Below, in pieces: positions 48,301 to 59,573 of a stretch of 64,000 bases of DNA. The stretch is taken from the NCBI GenBank assembly GCA_900239685.1, contig OENT01000731.1, positions 1 through 64,000 on the forward strand. The letters run 5' to 3'. The DNA is from Rotaria macrura. Its lineage: Eukaryota; Rotifera; Eurotatoria; Philodinida; Philodinidae. Both the position numbers and the translations under genes were made by a program. The notes under the pieces are model-generated. The model worked only from the letters and a program-made list of their open reading frames with translations, did not search any database and had not been told where the DNA came from. How positions within the stretch are numbered: position 1 is the first letter of the stretch; the number at the start of each line of letters is the position of its first letter.

Positions 48301-51300
48301 ATTCCATTGATTTACTTTCAGGGTAAAACAAACAACAAAGGTACACATGAAATAAGAATCAGTTATCATGGTATTGAACAAGAGCCAAGAACAACCATTG
48401 TTCATGCATTAGCAGCGATTACTGATTTAAACAATCAAACACAGGAAACAGAAACACAATTTATCATACATCCATGTACATATTATGTTGGATTTCAATT
48501 ATCGACAAATTACGGCAAGAAAGATAAACCTGTGCAAGCAAAAGTCATTGTAACCGATATCGATGGAAATTTAATTGATAATATTTTGATTGAATGTAAA
48601 GTAATTGGAAATGGTAAGGAGAGAAAAGAAGATGAAAATGGTTTAACAGTATTTGAAGAAATAAAAGATGAACAAACATTAACAGTTGTTAGTTCAAATA
48701 AAGATGCAGTCAATATTGATTATACACCAAAATTAGGTAAGTAAACAATTGAATTTATGGTGAAAAAATAAAGTCGAAGATCATCAGAGTATAATTTTGT
48801 ATAATAAAGTATGTTACCGTTTTCACATGAGAATAAGAGAATACTATTTAATTTGATCAACTTGTAAATAGTCGTCTTTCATAGTCAATTACCATATTTG
48901 TAAATTCTTTGAGCATTCAAACATGAATGTTGCTTGTAGTACTTACATTTACGTGTAAAGTAAGTTTGACACGTTCAATACACATTGCGTACGTAAAACC
49001 GCCTTAGTCTATCTCTTCTAATGTCTGTGTGAATTATTACTATCTTGCAGTTCGTCTTGGCTGCTCTCCAGTATTATTGAAGGCATATTTTATAAATAAA
49101 TTAATGATCCATATACTATGATCGATATATACAGAACAATACAAATGAGAGTTTTGGAATTTTACTTCTAGATTACTTACATGACTGGAATGAGACGCTC
49201 ATATGTATGTTTTTACGCTAATTCCAGCCCACTACGGTTAAAGTTAAATAATTAAACAGTTCACATCTTGAAGAATCTGATATGAGTAAAATACGTTTCA
49301 AACTACTGTGATTTTGGCGTTTTACTCGAGGATACTATCAATCGATAGAGCTTGAAATTCTGCATTGATAATAACTCGCATCAAACGATTTCCTTTCAGA
49401 AAACGTTTGATGAAAAAAGCAACGGTCATTTCGATAGATCTCCTTGAATGCACTTCATGCGAAGGCATCATTCCAAGTTACCCTAAACTCTGTATCGTTT
49501 TGAAATGGCTTGTCATACCCAAGAATGGCTAAGAGGAGATCCATTAATGTAATATTGAATTCTTTCATTAAAGATTCTTTTTTAAAACAGTTCTTTGGTA
49601 TAGAGTCAGATGATTGAAGAATTCCAAGCTCAATCGCTTATATATCATGTTCGAATGAAATGGTGATGAGAATGGATTACAGTGTATCGTAGTGATACTG
49701 TGCAGAATGAGGTTTGCACTTACATTCAATTATTGATGCTATTTTCTTTGCGCACTCCAATCCTCTCATCTTTCGCTCATACATTTCTAAAAAATGAGAC
49801 CTTCTTCTGTACAATAGTATTAAAGATAGAAAATGCTGTGTATTCATGCATTATCTTCTATTGAGAATATATTCCAAGCGTCATCACAGAGAATGCATCT
49901 CACTTTTCCAGCACAGGATATCTTTTCACTGTCTCATTTTTTCAAAAGAAGTACCTGAATAGTTTAAATCTCGTTGGTGCTCTATTTATTTTAGTTAAAG
50001 AGAAGAGAATTTAATTAAAAGATCACTAAAAAGTTATTTTATAATTTTTCTAAAAATTTTACTTCCAAGCGAATATATAAAAATTTATCATATACTCATA
50101 GTTGATGACAAGTTAACAGCGATTTTTAATTTGAGAAATGATCAATGTGCTTCTTTTGAAAACATTTTCTAAATTCTGTTTAATAATAGGTGGTAGTTAC
50201 AACATGTCATACAGTGTCAAAGATGAGCAAGGGCGATTAGCCATGAGCTTCTATGATAATTTTTATGTCTGTGGTGGTTATGAAAAAGAAATAGAAACAC
50301 AAAAAGTAGATTATATTCCAACGGATACAATCACAATTGTGCCAAATGCAAAAAATTATCAACCAGATGACACATGTGAATTATTAATACTAGCACCGTT
50401 TAGTCCAGCAAATGGTCTAGTTATATTTGACTGTGATGGTCAAGTCTCACAGCCAATACAATTCCAGGTAGAATCTGGAAAAAACTCAACAAATGTTGAA
50501 TTTAAAATATCAAAAGACTGGATACCAAATTTCACAGTCCATGCTGAACTAACAGGCTCAATCCCGAGAGAAACCGAAGTGATTGATTCACCACATCGTC
50601 CAGCAATTGCTACTGGTTCAGTAACATTAGAAGTATCAAGAGATATTTATAAATTGAATGTTTTGATTGATACAAAAGAAACAAATAAAACATATACACC
50701 ATCATCAATTATCCATATAGATGTCGACGTTATGCAATGTGTGGATAACTTGCCTCTGGACAAGGCAGAAGTTTGCCTCATTGTTGTTGATGAAGCAATT
50801 TTATCACTAACTGGTCACAAGTTAGATAGTTCATTAGATATATTCTATCCTAATCGATCAGCAAATATCACACAGTACCATGATAGAAATCGTTGTTTGT
50901 TATTCAATATGCAAGATATAGAAAAATTTAAGAAAGATATGCAAGAAAGACAATCTTCAATCGAGCGCTGCAGCTTGCGCAGTGCAAACATGATGTACGA
51001 TTGTATGCCTATGGCCTGTTGTGCACGATCTTTAGGAGCTGGTGGTTCCAACGCTGAACAAAAAATAGCTGTGCGATCGAACTTCAATCCACTAGCATGT
51101 TGGATACCATCATCAATCACTAACTCATCAGGACGTGTTTCATTTGAAATTAAATTACCTGACAACCTAACACGCTACCGTGTATGGGCGTTAGCAACAA
51201 ATGATAAACAATATGGTTTAGGTGAAATGTCATTTACTGTACAGTTGCCAATTATGATTCGACCCTCACCACCAAGATTTCTTAATTATGGTGATACAGC

Positions 51301-54079
51301 TCATATCTCAGTTGTTTTACAAAATCAAACTGATATATCCTTCTTACTGCATGCTGGTTTAAAAGCAACTAATGCTAAATTATTAGCATCACAAACAAAT
51401 CAGCAAGCAGCTGGTTATTCAATTGTACTGCAACCAAGTAAACGTACTGCTCTTACATTTCCGTTGTCAACCATTCATTCTGGTACTGCCAGATTTCAGT
51501 TCATAGTTAGTACTGTCAAACAGGAAGCATGTGCACAATTCGGTGATGCCATTGAACTAAGTTTACCCGTATTCACACCAGCAACATCTGAAGCATTTGC
51601 AACATATGGTGATATATGTGATGAAGAAGTTGTTTTACAACCAGTAGAGGCACCAAAGAATGTCATTCCACAATTTGGCGAATTATCAATAACAACAAGT
51701 TCAACAGCATTAGCATCGTTAACAGATGCAATTATTTCACTCTATACATATCCATATGAATGTACAGAACAATTAAGTTCAAGACTTTTAGGTATACAAG
51801 CACTATGGGATGTTTTACAAGCATTTCGTTGTGAAGGTTTACCTGAATTATCAGTATTGAAAACAAAATTAGAGTCAGATCTGAATACGCTAAAAGGTCG
51901 TCAATATTCAAATGGTGGTTTTGGTTATTGGACAAATCGAAATGACTCGCATGCAGATCCATATATGAGTGTACATGTTGCACATTGTTTAGCAGTTGTT
52001 ATGAATAAAAAGGTAAGAGTTTTAGAGTACAAATGAGCATTAATACAATAATCACTAGAATAGAATGTCTGATTCATTCGAAAATTGTGAAAATGGTTTA
52101 TACATAAAAGTATGAAATCTTTGTTCAAAATAGTAAGTGATAAGTACCAGTTGTTTAGATGAAGATATACTGCAGATTCGAGAAAGTTCTGTCCAAAATT
52201 CTATTATCCCATGTAAAAAAAATTTGAAATTCCATTCCATCAAATATTACTATTAAATCAAGTATGATTGATTAGAGTTTTTTAACCGATTACAGGTATT
52301 TGATGTTAACATGAACATGCTGAACGATGCACTAAAATATCTTGAAAACATTGAATCTGAAATTAATCAATTATCATACACGAAATATTGGTCTGACTTA
52401 ACTCGATTTAGTTTGATAAGTTATGCATTATATGTGCGAACAAAACATCTTCAAAATGTAGCTGAGGAAGCTTCACAATTATTTAAACGTAGCGGACTTG
52501 ATAAACTTAGTTTAGAAGCATTAGGATGGTTATTAGTAGCATTATCAACGGATAAAAATAAAAATAATAATCAAATTATTGAAAGCATATACAAACATCT
52601 CAAAGGTAAAGTAAGTGAAACAAGTGAAACAGCTAATTTTATTACATCATATGGTGATGATGGTCAATCAGTTATGCTACATTCAAATCAACGAACAGAT
52701 GCTATTTTATTAGAATCATTATTATATATTGATCCAAATTCAACTCTCTGTACCAAATTATGCAAAGGTTTACAAGCACATAAAGTGAAAGGTGCATGGA
52801 AATCTACACAGGAAAATTGTTTTGTATTAATTGCATTAGATAAATATTTTCACATAAAAGAAAAAGATGCGCCAGATTTTGTTGCTAATATTTGGCTTGA
52901 CAATGATTACTGTGGTCAACATCAATATAAAGGTAAGATGATATCATAAGAACAATGATTACTTTGCCACCAATGTTTTGTGAACGTAATCATATTCATA
53001 TAGCAGCATTTTAATAGAGTTGAAATCGAAATGTGATGTGGTTTTCTAGATAGTTTACTCTATCCACGTAGAATTTTTGGTTAGAACTCAAGGTTCCTTC
53101 AATGAGTTATTTTTGTCTACAAGAAATAATTTCTATCTATCTATTTCCAAATATAACTATGTTAAACTCTAGCTTTCATAAGTTGTCAGTTTTTTTCTAA
53201 TAGATTTTGAATTATTTCTTTAGCTTCATGTATGCTATGAAGACAAATTGACCTTCATTTTTATTAGTTTGTGACTTGTAGCAATAATTCATATCCCTAT
53301 ATTACTCAGTATATTTTCGGATAGCGTCTATTTCTATATCAACTACTACTAACATGATGGTTTCACAATATCTAATGTATTCTGATATCTTTTCTCCATC
53401 TAAAGGCCGAACAACAGACACACATACAGTTAATATTCCGATGAAAGTAATATTATCCTCATCATCACTCGGTACAAGTAATAATAACAATAATAAGAAT
53501 CTTATCATGCAAAAACATGGTAATGGCCGATTGTATTATCGTATTGCATTGAATTATGCTCCATCAAACTTACAATTGAATGCAGTTAACTACGGTTTTA
53601 AAATTGAGCGAACATACGTAGCTATCAATGATTCATCGAATGTTCAGAAACAATCAGATGATACATGGAAATTCAAGTTAGGTGAAAAAATCAAAGTCAT
53701 ATTAACGATGACAACAGGACAACGAAGATATCACATAGCATTAGTTGATTATTTACCAGCTGGTTGTGAACCATTAAATACACAATTAAAAGGTACATTG
53801 ACTGGCGATACACAATCATCAGTAACAAGATCGAACAGAGATTTTCATTATTGTGGATGCCGACCATATTCAACTAGGGGTTGGACTGATCATGAAAATT
53901 TACGAGATGAACGTGCTGAAGCATTTCGATCTTTACTATGGCCTGGTGTATATGAATGGAGTTATGTAATGCGCGCAACATGTGCTGGAACCTTTATCAT
54001 TCCACCAGCTAAAGCCGAAGAAATGTATTCACCAGAAAATTTTGGTCGATGTAGTACAGAAAAGGTTATAATTGAATAA
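39356..54079 (+). CDS. bacterial-type alpha-2-macroglobulin, 10 exons, 2077 residues
   Basis: Exons: 39356-40013, 41419-41982, 42165-42368, 42491-42913, 43485-43967, 47115-47467, 48322-48736, 50190-52012, 52296-52932, 53406-54079. Every junction is GT-AG, and the spliced length is an exact multiple of three. Alpha-2-macroglobulins trap proteases: cleavage of a bait region exposes a thioester that crosslinks the attacker. An Ig-like segment (ITLTFNQPM) sits at about 190. Macroglobulin domains follow, including [13 protein letters not shown]. The bait region is at about 1294-1327. [11 protein letters not shown] is at 1328-1338, followed by [12 protein letters not shown] and [12 protein letters not shown]. 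The thioester YPYECTEQ has Cys1558 and Gln1561. The C-terminus carries [17 protein letters not shown] and [16 protein letters not shown]. These phrases are typical of bacterial YfhM-type proteins rather than vertebrate A2M. No signal peptide is visible, so a leader exon may be missing or the protein may be intracellular. Horizontal origin is likely. Confidence 0.92.
43968..47114. other. long intron 5 of the macroglobulin gene
   Basis: A 3147-bp intron with no recognisable exon, transposon end or RNA gene. Its size is far from the 53-63 bp introns seen elsewhere in the window. Confidence 0.6.
47468..48321. other. intron 6 of the macroglobulin gene with one protein-like frame
   Basis: The donor is GTAATA and the acceptor TTTCAG. 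An open frame within about 47840-48090 reads, in part, [20 protein letters not shown], which looks protein-like. It ends in a stop and does not fit the domain order, so it is not used as an exon. Confidence 0.4.
50960..51110 (+). other. bait region and bait-thioester linker of the macroglobulin
   Basis: Within exon 8, roughly residues 1290-1338, sits the variable segment that normally serves as protease bait. It holds several cysteines (in [21 protein letters not shown]) and basic residues, then a flexible GAGGSN stretch, and is followed at once by the conserved [12 protein letters not shown] cysteine-rich bait is unusual as far as I know. Confidence 0.6.
51752..51790 (+). other. thioester site CTEQ of the macroglobulin
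   Basis: Codons for [12 protein letters not shown] place the reactive Cys at 51761-51763 and its Gln partner at 51770-51772. The CxEQ pattern is complete, so a functional internal thioester is expected. Some family members have lost this Cys. Confidence 0.85.
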
Positions 54080-55290
54080 GAAATGTATGATGTATTTAAA
54101 ACTTTGTCATTATTTGACTGCATGACTCAGTATTTCTTTTATCTTCATTACTAATCGTATTATTAATTCATATATTTTAAAACATTCATTTTATTTTATT
54201 ATCCTCATTAGTTTGCAACTTTAATATTCGAATAAAATTAATCACTTGATATATTTACTTCAAATACTATTGAAATTGTATTAATAGATGTCTGGCCAAT
54301 GCTACTTCGTTTATAATGAAAATGAGGACATAGTGGAACGTAGCGAAGTGAGAAAAAAGAGAGAGAGAGAGAGAAACGGATGGTTATTTCTATGAGATCT
54401 AAATCACAGAAAACTTTCAGATTTTTCAGACCGTGTAGTTAGCCATAAAAAGTATCAAGACTTATTTTAAAATCTTAATGATGAATAATTAGATTTGTAA
54501 TGAAATGAAGTTTATTACGGTTTTCCAATACTTACATTCACACAAATTCAAATTCCAGGAAAATGATTTCAAATATACATCTTTCAGATTAAACACAACG
54601 TTTTCACCATTTAAACTATACCAAAACTGCTACCTTTTTCATCCAGCAAAGTTTAAAAAAAAAATAAAGATGAAAACTAACGTTCCTGATAGACAATCGA
54701 AAAAATTGTTTATTTTACGAATTAAGTGTAGGTTTTATTCTTCTAATAAGATCTTCTCAAATTATTATTTCACAAGATTTATATGGTACTCTATTAGATC
54801 ATATTCATTTCATACAATATTGAGCTTATAATTCGATACAATCAGACCAAATATGGACATGATGATATATCTAAACATCAGTACTTAAAGGATACCGAAA
54901 GTATTAACGGCGGCACTCTAGTCTCATAGAAGATTCGATTATATTGTGTTACAACACATGCTGACAGCCCATATCGAGTTCTAAAATTCAATAAGATTTT
55001 ATTCGTCTTCAGATAATATTATAAAATCAAACTTCGTTGCTAATTTTTTTGTGAAATTTCCTTCTTGATGACACAGTAAAACTAACTACACATATGCAAA
55101 GGGTACAGAAGATCTGTTTGCATCCCTATTAAGACCGCTTGTTATCGAACGAGAAAAAAAACATATACGTCTATTGGGACTGCCATTTTAGGTGGTCATT
55201 CGTTTTCGACTCGATGCTGTATATACAAGGAGCTCCGAGTGCGTTAGCGTTAGTGTTGGTTCACATTAACGCTAAACGTTGATTAAGATG
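54080..55290. other. 3' flank of the macroglobulin gene
   Basis: No gene is seen. AATAAA at 54231-54236 is a good poly(A) signal candidate for the macroglobulin transcript. A (GA)n run lies at about 54357-54373. An inverted repeat GCGTTAGTGT/ACATTAACGC lies at about 55240-55272, just before the tRNA-like unit. Confidence 0.5.
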
Positions 55291-55363
55291 CGCCTTCTAG
55301 TCTAATTGGCTAGGACAACTGTCCGGATAGCAGGAGGTGTGGGTTCGAGTCCCGCAAAGGTCA
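55291..55363 (+). tRNA. tRNA-like gene or tRNA pseudogene
   Basis: A 73-base unit with an intact A box (TAGTCTAATTGG), an intact B box (GGTTCGAGTCC), a paired D stem (GTC/GAC), a five-pair T stem (GTGGG/CCCGC) and a TTTTT terminator directly after. The acceptor stem has mismatches at its first and seventh pairs. The anticodon stem has only about four pairs, and the loop CCGGATA would give GGA with a C in place of the usual U at position 33. A real but diverged tRNA, a pseudogene, or the head of a tRNA-derived SINE are all possible. Confidence 0.5.
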
Positions 55364-58203
55364 CTTTTTCATCGTCACAGTCACAAAACAACAGTGATAC
55401 TGCTTGTCTCTGTCGTTCTATACATATGCAGAGCTAACAGAGTGAAATATAGAAAACTCTAAAAATAAATTAGCAGTCAATATGAAATTTTAAATTTCAA
55501 TTATATCACTGGAATCATTATCAGCGTCTTTTTACATAAATAAATCGAATCAAAAATTCTCTATATTATTTCCGAATATATAGAAAAGGAATCGTTAAGA
55601 ATTTTCATCTGTATTGATAAAATGATATGCACCATGTGTATAATAATTAAACAAATTTTTATGATGTTATTCAAGACAAGGGATTTCTTCAGATCTCCAT
55701 GGATTAGAAAAAGACGAATTCAAAGGATTCCACCCAGTTTTAATTGAAGCAATTGAAAATTCGACTCTAGTTTTTTTCTATGATAAAAACCAACGCCTTA
55801 ATTTACTGTGAACTTTTGAACTTTCTATTGAAATTACTTATGAAATCTTCGAAGATGAAATCTAGCAAGACAACGAAGGACTTTGATAAATAAAGAATCA
55901 TTTTTTATTAACAAAATAAAGAACTAAGATGGATAGCATTAACTACGTATTTTATCAATCATTTAAAACCTTTTCTTCTCTAAGGTAGATCTTCGCACGG
56001 CGGGAAAAACTAGTAAAACTTTTCGCATGGAATGCAAATTACACAGTTAAATCTAGTGGAAGCTTCCGGGGCTATTACTTCAACCATATGAATAAACATC
56101 GTAATATATTAAGCGAACAATTATGTAAAAATGAAAATAAACTTGATGGGTTAAGAATTGCAATCGACTTTCAAAGAGCTTTGCATGTTATAGAACTCTT
56201 TATTGACTTTTATTGACATGAAACATAGAAGAGTGTGGGTGTGGGTGAACATTTACACACTCGGAAGTATGAAAATACATCGAAAAGAGCAGACACGTAC
56301 TTTGCAGAGATGAACGATACCTTACTTCATAAGAATGATGAGGTATCCTCACACAAACAAAATCATGATAAATATATACCATTCGATGGCTTAGAAGAAT
56401 CAGATAATGTAGACAGTGGAGATGACTTGAAGTTTCTTTCTTGCGTACGAGTTTTTCATAGGTTGATTTTGAAATTTAGATGCATGCTTGAAAGTTATTT
56501 AGGACTGCATCCATTTAAGGAAAACTGGAGAAAAGCCATCTGTTTAGTGCTAAAAGTAATTCGGTTTTGTAATACGGTGAGCACTTGCGGAGATTTCTAT
56601 CATGGAAAATTGTACAGAATGCCATAGATGTATACGTATCGTAGTATTTGAAAGACGAAATACATGTCATCTCGGAATTCAGCATGATTGATAACCTACA
56701 CTTGCAGTTCTAGTTGAAGAATCTGAACAAGAATTAAAGATATGTAGGTCTCAGTAAAAATACATAATCTCTTGAATTTAGAAAGCTACCAAAGTCGAAC
56801 TTGTGCAGGTTGATAGACAATATTATGGTCCATCTGATTAATCATGATAAGATAGTTAGAAAATCATCGTAGTATCGTATAATCTAATTGTGTAATCTTT
56901 GAAATGTTTAGAAAATGTATCACATTTATTGTGTAACACTTTTTAGGCTCCTGTAGTGGCTCGCGTCCTCTGAAGTTCTCTAAATCTATTAGTTAGATCG
57001 CAAATTCCTAGTTTTTGTGTTATTCTGAAAACACTTGGAACAAACTATATTTCGGAGTGGACATGAGCGACAGGATCCTTCTCCTCTTTGAATATCTGTG
57101 GATCCTATTGACCGCAATATATTTTATTTTTGTGTGATACATATGTATATATAGAAAGAGAAGCTTGTCTTGATGTTGATACTTAGCATCTGGTTTTCTT
57201 TTATTTTTAAGTACTAGGGTATATTTGTTTTTAAGTGGATGTTACTTACGCTTTTCATCTGTAACAGATTAAAGTTCGAATTTTAATATTCAATCTTTAT
57301 CGAAAAACAAAAAATTATTCAGCATTTTATTATTGAAGAAAGTTTTAATGTTAAATAAAATATATTGAGAAGATTTTGTTTGTTTTTCTTACAATCTGCC
57401 CAATAGAATGGTCAGATTCTGATTCTCTAAATAAATTAGTCACTCTTAGATTTTATAATGGTACAATTAGACTACAAAAAAGAATAGTAAATAAAATTCG
57501 TAGTCTTTGCTCCTTTCTAGTTGTAAACGGATCACCATGTAAAAAGAGCTACGAAAACTACCTGCCATAGAAATGCTCTGTCGAATATTTCATACATGAA
57601 AAGCGACTGCATTTAACTACATGTATATATATACGCATCATCAGAGTTTTTCACTGTTTCTAATAAAAACAAATCTAACAAGAAATGGGAAATATCACCA
57701 CTAGGAATGGACACTTCAAGAAATAGTAACTCCATGCCATCAAACGGCAACTATTCAGCCCTTATGGCTTGCGTAGTAATATTTCATTTGAGACGAATAT
57801 TTTACGATGTTATAGAAGCACCGAAAACTATTGTCGGTCAAAGTTTCTCAATTATAATAAGTCATAAATATAAACTTGAATGGAATTCACCAGCTGCATT
57901 GATTCTCTCGTAAGATTAAAAGACATAAGCAATGCTAAATCGCCTACTTACATTAATTGAAGCGAATCAATACATGTTGTTCTTAAAATACAAAGACCCG
58001 AAATGAACATTCCTAGAATCAGATCCGACCTATTCTATTTGAATTCCTATAAAACCGAAAAAATTCTGTCGGAAATCATGCGATCAAATGCCATTCTCAT
58101 CCATCTTTCGAAATCAATCTGAATTCAACTACGGCCTCTGAATGGCTTCTACTGTTAGCAAATAGCGTTGATTAGATTTCGACTAACTGTATAGTATTAA
58201 ACA
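55364..58203. other. gene-free stretch
   Basis: No gene is supported. The sequence GTGTGGGTGTGGGTG at 56233-56247 contains two exact TGTGGG units. An ATG-started frame of 130 codons at 56235-56627 overlaps that tract and has no recognisable domain. Near 58010-58090, AGATCCGACC and CTGTCGGAAATC echo the GGATCCGAC motif of the element at 1846-3197. Confidence 0.45.
56233..56247 (+). repeat. interstitial telomere-like tract (TGTGGG x2)
   Basis: Two exact tandem TGTGGG units plus partial flanking units. A similar tract in the opposite orientation lies at about 59960-59981. Confidence 0.55.
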
Positions 58204-59573
58204 CCCATGTAAACATTTTTTGAGTGAAAATGCGTCTGAGGCGCGTTTCTTTTGCATCGAAATCGCAGCAACCAAACGTGTAGAGCCACAGCTCAGATGA
58301 AACATTTCTTGCGTTCTGACGCTGATCTATATTAGCTCTCGTTTAGACGCGATTGATGAGAAGATCACTACCAGACGCGATCCAGCCTGAAGTCACATCT
58401 GGACGCGACTGCCTCAATGTTTCAAATTGCAAAAATGTATTTCAATCCGTCTCAGGTTTGATCTGAGTCGCTATCGATATTGCCTGTCGATGGTCTTTAC
58501 TTAGCCAGAGGTCAACGGAAAATTTTAATTTTAATGTTTCTAAAATGGTAGAAGTTAGATTAGAACAAATGAAGTAGCAATTAGAAAGCAAGTGTACATA
58601 CCTTTCAATCACATGTGATAACATAAGTTACAGAACGAAACGTAATCTATATATGTATCGTCTATTAACAACATTTATAGATGTATGTGTCAATGAAATG
58701 CTCGGCATATATAAAATTAGAATTATTGCTTTAAATATAAATGCATTAACTTATCCGAAAAAAATTAGATTATATAAAATGAATTGCACAATTTAAAAAC
58801 TGTCTAACTATACCGATTAATGTTTTAGAGAAATATTCTTCACTTTTTTAACAACAGTTGATCTTATATCAAAAATTTTCAAAAAACTGGTCTCTTGATT
58901 TTGTTTTATCATTTTTCGAGTGTTGACTACAGATGTTTTCGAATCGATGTACCTGCTTTCTTCTATTTAAAACGCACTTATAATATTTCAGGAGAAAAAA
59001 GACTTTCAAAATTGTTGAACCTTCGAAGTTATTCAGACTAAATTAAATTTCAAGAAAATCTTGAGAACTATTTTCCTGGGGATGGAAAAACTTGGAAATA
59101 TTATCTGTATTAACAAGGTTCTGAATCGAGGCTGGGATATATCTTAATCGGAGGGGTATCGAATGCGTCTGAGCGTGATTCATACTCGACATCTTTTTGT
59201 GTTGGAATGCGTTGCAACTAAAACCACGTCTAGACGCAAGAAATGTTTCACTGGAGACGCATTTTGAAATAAAATCGCACTCAGACGCGGCGCTCCACAA
59301 TAGATCCAATGAGACGCAAACATAGAAAAATCGCAACTAGCCGCACTTCTAACTAAAATCGCGTTCAGACGCAAAAAATTTTTCACTGGAGACGCGATTC
59401 AAAAAGAAAACGTGTCAACATGCGTTTCCAGTCCAATTCCACCCAAGTTCAGACGCAGATCGTGAAAAGTCGCGTCCAGACGCATTTTTTATTTACTTTT
59501 CATTGCGTGTGGATGCGTTTGACACGAAGAACGCATTTAAACGCACGATTTCTGCGTTTTGTGTTTACATGGG
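58204..59573 (-). mobile_element. CCCATGTAAACA-ended DNA transposon, copy B
   Basis: This is the inverted counterpart of 5904-7615, with the same CCCATGTAAACA termini and the same GCGTCTRGACGC-rich ends. It lacks the Helentron-like insertion of copy A and preserves the empty site near 58795-58802. The two copies differ by many substitutions, so they are not recent duplicates. No transposase was seen. Confidence 0.75.
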
